From contig CM034595.1 in the NCBI GenBank assembly GCA_020091685.1, forward strand, positions 17,753,189 to 17,817,188: a DNA stretch of 64,000 bases. Reading direction: 5' to 3'. The notes beneath the pieces were generated by a model. That model was given only the letters and a program-made list of their open reading frames with translations. It was not told where the DNA came from and made no database searches. This document shows positions 35,801 through 44,886 of the stretch, in pieces; within the stretch, counting starts at the first letter, position 1, and the number at the start of each line of letters is the position of its first letter. A program made the translations under genes and the position numbers. Origin of the DNA: Lutjanus erythropterus (lineage: Eukaryota > Chordata > Actinopteri > Lutjaniformes > Lutjanidae).

Positions 35801-37726
35801 GGCGGAGATTGCTACCTCGGACCAAAAGCAGCAACATCAGCAGCAACAGCAACTGGGGCAGCCCGGGCAACCAAACTGCCCCTCCTCCAGCGGTGGCCTC
35901 CTTACTCCCCCCACGCCTTCCACCACGTCCCCGGCTGCCAGCTCCCCCTCCCTCTACCCGGCCCCCTCCATCCTTGGAAGACCTATTTATTACACTTCTC
36001 CCTTTTATAGCAATTACACAAACTATGGCAACTTCAGCCCCCTGCAGGGCCAAGGGATCCTGCGGTACACTAATTCATCTGGAGTGAGTCTGGCTGCTGC
36101 CGCCGCCGCCGCCGCCGCTGCTGCTGCTGCAAACGAGGGTCTGAGCTCCTCTCACCAGGCTGTGGAGGCGAGCACAAACCCCAAACAACACAGGCCAGAC
36201 TCTCCCCTCGTTAAAAATAACCCAAACCAGATTGTTGTTGTCGAGCAGCAGCAGCAACAGCAGCATTTCAGACCCGCAAATTTAGAAGCAAAGAAAGGTA
36301 CGTAATGATGACATGATGCGGCAAATGCAGCGTTAACGAAATGATTTGAGTTTATTTAATCTGCTGTTGAATCTTGAGGTTGTATTTTTTCTTAAACGCG
36401 GGAAGTGGAAGTAAAATTCGTTCACTTGTTTCCAATGCAAATCAACTGGTTTTCTTTGTGGTGTCACTTTCATGTGTCATTGCAATCACACCATGGGATG
36501 ATCTGGCTGTTTTTTTTTTGGCTTGTTTCAAGAAAGCTAACTTTTCTTGTGCGAGCTTGCATGAGGAACAAGTGGTGTTACGTGACACTATTGGCATATT
36601 TCCACTTGTTTTAAGATGAATATGATTTTAGGACTGAATATGAGACTAAATGACTTATTAAGATGGACATTTTAGCAAATGAACATGTATTATGGCCTAT
36701 AATTCGTTTTCAGCGCAGTGCATTTCTGAAATAATCCATTTATAATTTGTTTAACAATATTCATATTTTGGTCTTTCGTATATTGAATCATTAAAGTTAC
36801 TACAAGGAGTTTTAACTGATTCTTCTATATGACCTACATAAATTAACGAGACCATTAGTGAGAACATTGGTCATTTCTATAGTTATTCTTAACGTCTGCC
36901 ACCGGGTCTGAAATGAGCCTGTGTTCACATTTTCCATAGGCAACGTTACAATTACCAAATTAAAAAGGAGTAAAGGGATATTTTAATTTACATAATTTTA
37001 TTTATGACGATACATTTTGAGATTATTTCGGTGGCTTCTGTCTACTGGAAAGTTCCTTGTAGTAGCTTTAAATATCAGGCGATGGGAATTTCATTTGAGA
37101 CAAGCTCGCATTAGCAACCAATGGGGACGTAATAAGAAAGGCGTATTGCAAACAAACATTCACCTACGGATATAGACATTAAAATAAACCCATTAAGGAC
37201 AGGCCTCAAATGCACACAAACACACAGTGGGCAGCCTAAGCAGAGACATGTTGCCATAGCTTTGAGGAGGAATTCTATTTTTAATGTTTCCTCTGATATG
37301 TGTATGAGTGTGAGTGTGAGTGTGTGCACAGTGGGCCCCAAACCTTATCTTTCAGCTTAGGATAATTCTAATTACACAGGGTCAGCCAAAAGCAAACAAA
37401 TCAGTTCGTTTGCTCTGTGCACTCATCGTGCAACTTCACATCTTCAAATGTCACTTAGGTGGTTGTGGTGTTTTCCTCGCGCACAGTCAGAGCTTTGCCT
37501 CCAAGCCGCTTGATAATAAACTTTTTCTTCTTTTTTTAACCGGTAATTAGCCAGTGGGGATTTTAATAAGCACTTACGGTACAGAGCTGTTTCTGAGAAA
37601 ACTTTGTGTTTTCTGGCCTTGTGGAGGGAGTTGATCATTTGATCTTCTGATTTTTTATTTCCATGCTCTGCAGGTAGGTGTCACAATTGCTTTGAGTATA
37701 AAGCGAGTAAGGCCACCACCTTTTAG
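32575..37726 (+). CDS. irx2: Iroquois homeobox transcription factor Irx2, spliced gene (join of 4 exons, last one tentative)
   Basis: Join 32575-32817, 34136-34541, 35389-36297, 37674-37726 gives 536 residues. Irx proteins are nuclear TALE-class homeodomain regulators that pattern neural tube, heart, limb and kidney. Seen: N-terminus [19 protein letters not shown] (1-19), the family hallmark; TALE homeodomain about 112-174 with the NPYPTKGEK loop extension (137-145) and recognition helix [11 protein letters not shown] (162-172); acidic tail 184-200; block [13 protein letters not shown] (348-360); block [12 protein letters not shown] (412-423). Words such as [16 protein letters not shown] and [17 protein letters not shown] match my recollection of IRX2 rather than IRX1, 3, 4, 5 or 6. 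Mammalian IRX2 is about 470 residues; the excess here is mainly His, Gln and Ala tracts. The first three exons join with consistent phases (0, 1, 1) at consensus GT/AG. The start is set by family conservation. The last exon is uncertain; the protein could instead end at 521 by reading into intron 3. Confidence 0.93.
32818..34135 (+). other. irx2: irx2 intron 1
   Basis: GT at 32818 and AG at 34134-34135, 1318 bases, phase 0. The part about 33110-33420 is free of obvious repeats and has balanced composition with several TAAT-type homeodomain cores, so it could hold an intronic enhancer. An AT-rich simple stretch of TATA/ATAT lies at about 34028-34068. No other exon is recognisable in it. Confidence 0.88.
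34136..34541 (+). CDS. irx2: irx2 coding exon 2 (residues 82-217, homeodomain)
   Basis: The acceptor is TTTTTCTCCAG|AGC at 34135/34136 and the first codons read [11 protein letters not shown] in phase 0 with exon 1. The exon carries the whole TALE homeodomain (about residues 112-174) with no missing key residue: NPYPTKGEK loop, W162, F163, N165 and R167 of the recognition helix are all present. An Asp/Glu-rich stretch follows ([11 protein letters not shown]). The donor is GAAG|GTGGGG at 34541/34542, splitting a Gly codon (phase 1); without splicing the frame would stop three codons later at TAA. Confidence 0.96.
34542..35388 (+). other. irx2: irx2 intron 2
   Basis: GT at 34542 and AG at 35387-35388, 847 bases, phase 1. 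It is very AT-rich and includes a short TTCT repeat at about 35295-35313. I recognise no coding or RNA feature in it. Confidence 0.88.
35389..36297 (+). CDS. irx2: irx2 coding exon 3 (residues 217-520)
   Basis: The acceptor is CTCGTGTCTTAG|GTATC at 35388/35389; it restores Gly217 and continues [17 protein letters not shown], an Irx2 signature. Low-complexity tracts: His-rich 290-308 with eight His in a row, Gln-rich 363-371, 13 Ala at 452-464 encoded by mixed GCC/GCT, and six Gln at 503-508. Conserved blocks are [13 protein letters not shown] (348-360) and [12 protein letters not shown] (412-423). The donor AAAG|GTACGT at 36297/36298 is near-perfect and again phase 1. If not spliced, the frame reads Gly-Thr and stops at 36303-36305. 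Confidence 0.93.
36298..37673 (+). other. irx2: irx2 intron 3 (end depends on the last exon)
   Basis: It starts GTACGT at 36298. With the tentative exon 4 the intron ends at 37673 and is 1376 bases long. It contains one copy of the TTAA-bounded MITE described at 36791-37071. If the last exon is instead at 40189 the intron would be about 3.9 kb. Confidence 0.5.
36791..37071 (+). mobile_element. TTAA-bounded MITE (GCTACTACAAGGA family), copy c, within irx2 intron 3
   Basis: It starts TTAAAGTTACTACAAGGAG and ends CTTGTAGTAGCTTTAA, 281 bases. The inner CTATATGACCTACATAAA matches copies a and b. Same orientation as irx2 and copy b. Confidence 0.75.
37674..37726 (+). CDS. irx2: irx2 tentative terminal coding exon 4
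   Basis: The acceptor TTTATTTCCATGCTCTGCAG|GT at 37673/37674 has a good pyrimidine tract and fits the phase-1 donor of exon 3. It adds 16 residues after the split Gly ([16 protein letters not shown]) before TAG at 37724-37726. Mammalian IRX2 also has a short last coding exon of similar length, but I see no residue similarity to its ending, so the call rests on splice phase, length and the UTR-like sequence that follows. Alternatives: intron retention ending at 36305, or an acceptor at 40188 with a stop at 40260-40262. Confidence 0.42.
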
Positions 37727-38390
37727 CCCCCATGTTTTAACCCCCATAACCTTTACTCCAAACCGGATCTAGTGCCACCATATAGTCGGAATGAAAGCTG
37801 CTACCGCTTCCTCAGCTCCACCCAACAGGCTGAGACACTTCTCTTACAGCACAGCACACACGTTTGTCACATTATTACTGTATCATTTTAAGTTGTTTTG
37901 TTTTGATGCATTGTGGATAATAATTTAATATGCTGGTTTGAAAAAAACAGATCTCCCATTATATGTGATTTTACATGTTATTTCTCAGGTTCCTAGTTTG
38001 CGTATTTGCCACGGTATATTATTTTAGTATATCCTATATTTACGTGTGGAAAACATAATTTGGCCTTTCTGTGAAACCGTATTTGTAAAAGGAGGTGTCT
38101 TGGGACGCAAAAGCGGACGGAGCTGAAGTGAACTTGACGACTTCAAAGTGGAATAGCCTACATTTGATATTTATTTTTTTAAATGATGGCGAAATGATGC
38201 CTATAATTTATGCAAGTTGTATTGCAAAAATGGGAAACTGACATCGTCTGTTTGTTTTGTAAATATATATATTATGGACGGTTTTTATTTGAGACGCATT
38301 TGGGAAAAAGCTACACAATCTTGTTATCAGGAGAACTTTTACTAATTTATATCTTTGAATGTAAATAAAATAAAAACGCGCTGGTATTGA
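37727..38390 (+). other. irx2: probable irx2 3' untranslated region
   Basis: After the tentative stop the sequence becomes AT-rich and UTR-like, including TTTGTAAATATATAT at about 38253-38270, and ends in overlapping AATAAA hexamers. No repeat element is recognisable inside. The boundary is inferred from the poly(A) signal only. Confidence 0.45.
38364..38374 (+). terminator. candidate poly(A) signal for irx2
   Basis: Two overlapping AATAAA hexamers at 38364-38369 and 38369-38374. They lie about 640 bases after the tentative stop codon. A second AATAAA at 40443-40448, followed by a GTTATTGTTTCTGTT stretch, would serve a longer isoform. Confidence 0.45.
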
Positions 38391-38639
38391 TGTACCGGCG
38401 GGGTATGATATTCATTATTCAAAAGGAGAAAATATTAAACTGTTTTCCCAACTATGACATCAATCTTGGGGAGTCATTCTTTTATTTATGTCAGACCTGT
38501 ATTTTTTTTTTTTCACTCTGCTCATTGTGCTTTTATTTTGTCAGTCAAACGCAGATGGGAAATGTTTGATGAATCTCGCTTTTCATAAACATTATGAGTT
38601 TTCACAGATTGCACAATCCATTCTTTCTAAATGGACCAT

Positions 38640-39060
38640 CATTTTCTTTTAGGGCCTCATTCTGGCCAGGGGAATCTCCCTCGGCCACACATTCACGACC
38701 TTGATTGGGATAAACGACATACTTATTTCATTTTTCTCCCTTTTTCCCCTCTCCTCTCCCCTCGCCCTGCCATGCACACATTTATTTTTCAGTGTGATTA
38801 ATACAGCCGTGGGACGCATCGGGCATTATGGGCTCCCAGCGGGGCCCGTCCCTGGAGCTTTTTAGCCTGGTTCAGGATGGGTCAGCCCTGCCTGCTTCAT
38901 TACGGCACGGCATTGAGCAATCCATAAAAGTCTATCTAAGCATCTGCCAGCTCCAATGGGCTGTGTGATGGGCCCTAATCGGACAGGCTTTCCTCTGCTT
39001 TTCATCATGGCTTGGTTATTACAGCGGCTTTAGGACACAGCTAATTAAACAATTTAGAAA
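38640..39060. promoter_or_regulatory. Candidate conserved enhancer just downstream of irx2
   Basis: Repeat-free block with balanced composition, GGGCCCTAATCGG and CACAGCTAATTAAAC motifs, immediately after the likely 3' end of irx2. Call is by texture and position only. Confidence 0.35.
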
Positions 39061-39082
39061 AAAAAAAGGTTAGGTCTATGCA

Positions 39083-39087
39083 AATAA

Positions 39088-39131
<44 letters not shown>

Positions 39132-39152
39132 TATTATTATTATTAAATAATA
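39083..39152. repeat. ATT trinucleotide microsatellite
   Basis: AATTATTATT... with one interruption (TTAATG) near 39125-39132. Confidence 0.9.
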
Positions 39153-39620
39153 ATGATTTTTCATGATTTAAAATGAATTTCAATATTTTGCCACCCACGC
39201 AGTTGTGGTCTTGTAGGGTGTGAAATACTCAAAGATCAAATATATAATATTCCCATCCTCCAAGAGGAGGCCTCTGTCATCGCTCCCAGCCAGACTAAAA
39301 GCTAATCCTTCATTTTCCAGTTGAATTTGAGCTTGAGTGTTGTCCAAATCTCATGGGACTCCCTTTCACCTTGGTTTTCCTCCTCCCTCTTCTCCCCCTT
39401 CTGCCTCATCCAAGGAAGTAATATTTCGCTGCCACCAGGGATGCAGCGGAGGGTAAACCCACCTAAACTCACTTAACCCACCTTTTAGGCTGACAGGAGT
39501 CTTTGTGGCATAAATTTATGGTGTACTTTGCAGTCAATAGTGTCACACTGTCAGAAATGTTAGGAAAGTTAGGCATTTTAAGGAGGAAAAAACATTCAGA
39601 TTTTTTTTTCTTGAGCTACT
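39153..39620. other. Non-coding stretch
   Basis: Pyrimidine-rich segment near 39360-39410; otherwise nothing recognised. Confidence 0.3.
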
Positions 39621-40084
39621 ACATTGTAACACTTAAGTATTAAGTACTAAGTTTTAACTTAAAAGTTAGAAAAAAAATTAAGTTTACTGAATTTGAAAAG
39701 ACTTTTCTAGCCAAATAGACTTAGTATTAATTCAGTTTCAATTGAGGAAACGTGATCAGGAATCTTAGGATATGAAATAACAACTCTCTCAAATATGAGA
39801 GAAGAGTTTGAACTCTCAAAGAGTGCATTCTAGGATGTCTGCAAATATCCTGATCACATTTCTTTAGTAAATTAATTTATTGATTTTACTAAACACTGTA
39901 CAATATCTTCATTCAACTCACCAAAACTTCAAGTTAGAACTCATGCTTATAAGTTCTGAAGTGGTCTGAAAACAAATACTAGAGATGTTCAGTTTAATTA
40001 ACCTGAATAAATAAAACTTGTATATTTGCATTAATTTAATGAGAAAATGTTAGTTGATTCCAGTAAATTCCCCCTTTTCACACT
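39621..40084 (+). mobile_element. AT-rich MITE of the CACTGTAAAA family, copy A
   Basis: It shares TTCTGAAGTGGTCTGAAAA, CTGAATAAATAAAACTTG and TTAGTTGATTCCAGTAAATT with copy B at 41618. AGACTTTTCTAGCCAAATAG and GTTTCAATTGAGGAAA also match copy C. The left end is approximate. Confidence 0.62.
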
Positions 40085-40188
40085 GCATGGATTACTGTGA
40101 AAATTGGTTGTTGTTTTCCTTTTGATCATCACTACCTGATACTGATATATTTTGCTCACCTTTCTATTTACCTTTCCCTCCCTGGCAG

Positions 40189-40262
40189 CCACCTATATGG
40201 AAGTCATGCACACCATAGCCCCTGGCCAGCTTCTTCTTCTTCTGCCCAAATGCTTTCATTAG
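40189..40262 (+). other. Alternative terminal exon candidate for irx2
   Basis: A strong acceptor (CTTTCCCTCCCTGGCAG at 40172-40188) is in the phase needed by irx2 exon 3. It would add about 24 residues (ATYMEVMHTIAPG...) before TAG at 40260-40262, with AATAAA at 40443-40448. It is less favoured than 37674 because of distance, but cannot be excluded. Confidence 0.2.
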
Positions 40263-40499
40263 GAGTTGATTTATTGAAATGCATGCTTTATTCTCAGGTG
40301 GGCTCCCCCGAGGACTCAGCACTGTTGTCAAATAGCACCAGAGGCACTCTCCAAAGCACACAGGGGCCCTGCCTCTCACTCTCTCCCTCCCTTCCTTTCT
40401 CTCACCCGCTGCTGCACCCTCCAAATGTCAACATTTGTTCTCAATAAAAAGAGTTATTGTTTCTGTTAAAAAAAATTGCTCAGCAACCGGTCGCCTTTG

Positions 40500-41617
40500 A
40501 ACACATGAAAAGAAACTTCCACCCCTCCTCTTTGTTTGATTGAGAGCAATGGCAGGTGAAAATGGGAGCAAGGCGTCCATTGCACATGACAAACCTCAAG
40601 CTGTGAAGCCCGTTATGAAACGATTGAGAATTTATGCCACAATTAGTCACAATTGTACAGAGGCATTGCCGTCCCTTTTGAAGAACCTGCTCTCTGTCTC
40701 ACATTAGCAGAAGAAACCAGGGTGCCCTTGACAGTCCAGATATTGATCCTCAAGGGCAAAATAGACAATTTACTGTATTGCCAAGTCCACTGGAGAGTAT
40801 AAGGCCTAGCTAAACCTATGCTTGATCGAGCTAGGGGACAATTTAAACTTATCTAGATATTCTTTAATTCCATGCATTGCATATCAAATACAGTAATAAT
40901 CCTATCATATAGCTTACCAAAGAGGGTGTGTTCATCCATGCTAAGGACTAGCTGTCATTGAAAGCTAAATTGATGGTATCGCAGGGCTCATAGGCTTCAT
41001 GTGAGCGTCGACTGGAGAGCAAGTGGACTCATTCCCCCTTATCGTTGATCAAATAAGCAGCTCGTATATGCAGATAATTCATGAGCTCTTTGTATCCTTT
41101 ATCCTCCCATCAACCCTTTCTCCTCCAAAATGCTTCAGACATTAATCTCTGACGCACACCTGTGCGCCTTCCCAACAGGAAGTTCATGCAGCTAAAGTTT
41201 TACTGTAGCAATAGAGGGTTTATTATGTTTCACAAACAGACACAAAGTAAGACCAGTAGGAACCAATGAATTAGCCACAGATGCTGAGACTTTGAAAGAG
41301 AAATGACATGGAAATGCAACTTGCTTATCTTTTGACAGTGAATAGACTTGCATTTATGTCTTTCATGGGCAGACATAAGTTGGAATAATTAGCCCTATCT
41401 TTAATTTAGGAAGTAATGCTCTTATCTACGTGGGCAATCCATGGAGAGAAAATTGTAAAAGAACAGAATATTTCCAGGTTAGGAATCACACAAGTCGTTT
41501 GTTATTTGAAATTCAAATGTGTAAACTTCACACTTTAAAAGACATTTTATGAAGTGATGATACCACCAACATTTCCAATAATGTTTCATTCATTTTAGTC
41601 CCTTATGAGATTAAGAA
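40500..41617. other. Non-coding stretch with candidate conserved block
   Basis: 40550-41110 is repeat-free with mixed composition (for example GTCACAATTGTACAG and CAGATAATTCATGAGC) and may be regulatory. No gene recognised. Confidence 0.32.
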
Positions 41618-42013
41618 CACTGTAAAAATATACTATTTGTTTTAACTTTAAAAAAGTGTCCAATTATAAGTTGACTGAAAATGAAATTTAACATATTAAG
41701 CTGAACCAATAACCCATCAGTAACACAGATGAACAGTACAAACAACATCATCTGTTTATATGCTGATTTTTTTGTTTTTAGAAACTTAATGAGTTGATTG
41801 AACTCTGTGCAGTACATTTATTCAACTCATCATTTCAAGTCAAAGGACTTCAAGTTAGAAGAATCTCTGTTTATAAGTTCTGAAGTGGTCTGAAAATGAA
41901 TACTATATATTGTAAGTTAAATTAATTTGAATAAATAAAACTTGCACATTTAGGTTACGTTAATGAGATAAGATTAGTTGATTCCATTAAATTCTTGTGG
42001 GGTTTTTTTAGTG
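41618..42013 (+). mobile_element. AT-rich MITE of the CACTGTAAAA family, copy B
   Basis: It starts CACTGTAAAAATATACTATT and ends TTTTTTAGTG, 396 bases. It is the best-preserved copy and shares its right-hand 100 bases with copy A and, inverted, with copy D. Confidence 0.68.
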
Positions 42014-42440
42014 AGGGAATAAATGTTAGCAAAACAGTCTAAAAAAACATCATTACCCTTTGATTGAACCTTTCTTTAATTCCACCCTGTCTGACACTCT
42101 TATATCTTTCATGGTAAATCCACCCATTAAGACTTGACCGTAAATACTACTGATGTTCAGACTTAAGTGTAAGTAGCACTAATATTCAGGGGAGAGTGTG
42201 AGACGAAAGAGAGCGGCGTACAAATCAGGTACAGGTGTGTTTAATAACGCACATCAAAGTGGACAGGGGACTTTAAAAATGAGTCCGGGGTCCTGTCCTC
42301 TCGTAAAGGTGTCAGGTGAAATGTTCACTACTCTGGATGATCAAGGGGAGTAAGCTGTGCAGGATTTTGACACACTTGTGCACACACACACACACACAAA
42401 GATATACATACACACTGAGCCTTCTCACTCCCTACCCTAC

Positions 42441-42480
<40 letters not shown>

Positions 42481-42896
42481 CAGACTGAGAGACGCTAATG
42501 CTTGCCCACACGACAGTCTAAACAAGGCCATTAGGAGCCCTGACTTCCACTCCTAATTGACAGTTATGTTTAATGCCTGTGGTGAGTAAACACTTCAGAG
42601 TAGTGGGCTGCACCTTTGGGCCGTAAATCAGGAAAAAACTGGAAGCTTGTGTTGGAGGTGGCCGTGAAAACTCCTGTAAAGGTGAATGTAAAAGCTGAGG
42701 TGCAAAAGTCATACAATGTGTGTGTGTGTGTGTGCAGGTGTGCGTGCATCTGTGTGTGTGTGTATGTCGACAGTGTTTTGTGCACATGCAAACACGTAAT
42801 ATAACATAGGTGCGTCTGTTAGGTAGTGTTTGCATTTGTGTGCTTCAATATTTATTTTTGTCCTTGTGATATAGTTTCATTATGTATGCAACTGTA
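42014..42896. other. Non-coding stretch with CA and GT microsatellites
   Basis: CA runs at 42381-42398 and 42444-42477 and GT runs near 42718-42765. Open frames through these are simple-repeat artefacts. Confidence 0.6.
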
Positions 42897-43100
42897 TGAC
42901 CAAACACAACACGTTATTAGACAAAACATTTTGTCATGATACAATTCAGTATCGTCCATGATTAACACATGTGCTCCTCTCACCTTCCAGTAACTCATTC
43001 ATTTGTGGCAGGTGTTTCATTGTCATCAAAAAGGCCACAAAAAATATTTGTGCTGTGTTTAAAAATTAAATGCAAGACAATTAAAGGAGCAATAGAAAAC
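42897..43100 (+). repeat. Local duplication, copy 1
   Basis: It shares ordered words with 43905-44110: CCATGATTAACACATGTGCT, GGCAGGTGTTTCATTGTCAT and GCAAGACAATTAAAGGAGCA versus CCATGATTAGCACATGTACT, GGCAGGTGTTTCAGTGTCAT and GCAAGACAATTAAAGGGATA. Confidence 0.7.
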
Positions 43101-43904
43101 AACTGCAGTACTAATTCAGAAATTAGCACTGCAGTCCAAATAGCAAACTGGAGCCATGGACAGTATGTGAAATAGGTTGAAATCCTATTTGATACACAGT
43201 CAATGGTTAAAGTGAGTTGTTCTGCTCGGGCAGGCTGCAGGAGCACAGCAGAAGCACACGATGAGCGCAATAATATAATCTGACAATGACAAGCGACGAC
43301 GAGTCCCACACTGTAAACTGATCACCTGTTTATAATCACAATTGTCTGTCAATGTAGAGCTGTTATACAGGTAACAAACCCCACTACTCTGAAAATACAC
43401 TCTGGAGTTGGAGTTTAGTGACGGCCTGCATTACTGCCTGCCAGATTTAACCATTATAAACATCTCCTCCCTCTACTAGATAATTAATGATTTCTTACAA
43501 CTTATAAACAAACAATAATACATTTAGCAAACTTTCAGCGTGAATTTTAATGCTAATTAACATCAAATGGGCAGAAAATTACACAAGTCACAGACACCTT
43601 GGCTGTAGTGTTGTCAGACAAGCAAGTATTTTCAACTTAGCATGTTTGCCTAACCTCTGATGACATATCATCATCATTTTATGATAGTGAATTACAGTGA
43701 ATTACAGTGTCTTGCAGATTTCTCCCTTAAAGTGTAAAAAAGGAAAATTTCATTCATACACAGAGAAACAAACAAACAGCCCAGCATGAATGGCAGAATG
43801 GTGACATGCGACAAAAGTTAAAAACAGTAACAGGATGCTATGTTAACTATTGTCCCTCTCTTCATGGTTATGTCACTCACATTACTCACATTAAAACAAA
43901 CAAA
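43101..43904. other. Non-coding stretch between the duplicated segments
   Basis: The part 43735-43900 resembles the sequence 44106-44275 that follows the second copy, suggesting further local duplication. No gene recognised. Confidence 0.35.
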
Positions 43905-44110
43905 CAAACAATACAACATGTTATTACATACAATCATTTTGTCATTATACAGTTCAATTTCATCCATGATTAGCACATGTACTAAAAGGCTGCTCTCACA
44001 TTCCAGTAAATCGTACGTTCTTGGCAGGTGTTTCAGTGTCATCAAGAAGGCTTCAGACTTTGATATTTAAAATGTTTAAAAATGAGATGCAAGACAATTA
44101 AAGGGATACA
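43905..44110 (+). repeat. Local duplication, copy 2
   Basis: Diverged copy of 42897-43100, direct orientation, about 1 kb away. Copy 2 has a small extra segment around 44050-44070. Confidence 0.7.
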
Positions 44111-44271
44111 AATGTCATTCACACACACATAGAGTGTTGGATCATTGTGAAAGTGAAAAAAAGCAGTATGAGCGGCAGACTGATGACATGAGACATCAGG
44201 TAAGAATAGTAAAAGCATGCTACTTTTACCACTGTCCTTTTTTTCGTGATTCTTTTACACATTCACATTAC

Positions 44272-44750
44272 AGCTAGGGTTGGCTTGATACCACTTTTTC
44301 ATGTCTGATAGCAATATTGATAATGCTGCCTTTAGTATCTGCCAATAATGATAACAGTCTGATACCGTCTTTTTCCCTCTCTTATGCGACTAAGCTGTCA
44401 ATAACACATTTGAATGAATGTATTTTGCTTAAAACATTATGCTCAAACTGTGAAACAAATATTCTCCTATAAAGGAATACCTAGCCTAAACCATGACTTA
44501 GTTATGCAACACTGCTGCTTCTTTTTCATGAATTTTAGCAGCATTTCAGCACAATTCAAAGTAAAATAAATTTCATCTGTGTTACCTGTGACACATCTTT
44601 CTCTGCAGCATGTCACTCAAAGTTTAGTTAAGCATTTATTTAGTGATAGTTTATGCTAATGGTTTGTATCTGATTGTACTTTGTTTTTGTTTTTCCTGAT
44701 ATTGGATCCAGTAATCATGGCCAGTATCAGATCAGTGCCATTCCTAGAAC
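44272..44750. repeat. Possible decayed dispersed repeat
   Basis: CAGCTAGGGTTGGCTTGATA and, at the far end, CAGTATCAGATCAGTGCC resemble the two ends of a fish repeat with GATACC/CAGTATC words. Weak evidence; a CA run at 44825-44882 follows. Confidence 0.3.
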
Positions 44751-44824
44751 ACACATAAATATACTCAGTCACTCTGCATTACCTGTGTACATAAATGCAC
44801 ATGCAAGAGTTGATGTTTGCAAGT

Positions 44825-44850
44825 GCACACACACAAACACACACGCACAC

Positions 44851-44882
<32 letters not shown>
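44825..44882. repeat. CA microsatellite
   Basis: ACACAC run with AAAC and GCAC interruptions in the first half. Confidence 0.9.

Positions 44883-44886
<4 letters not shown>

Noticed and set aside
38641..38800. Irx2 terminal exon after TTTTCTTTTAG at 38652
   Set aside because: Phase fits and the frame is open, but it lies beyond the best poly(A) signal and the residues are not reminiscent of Irx2; treated as a possible non-coding conserved block.
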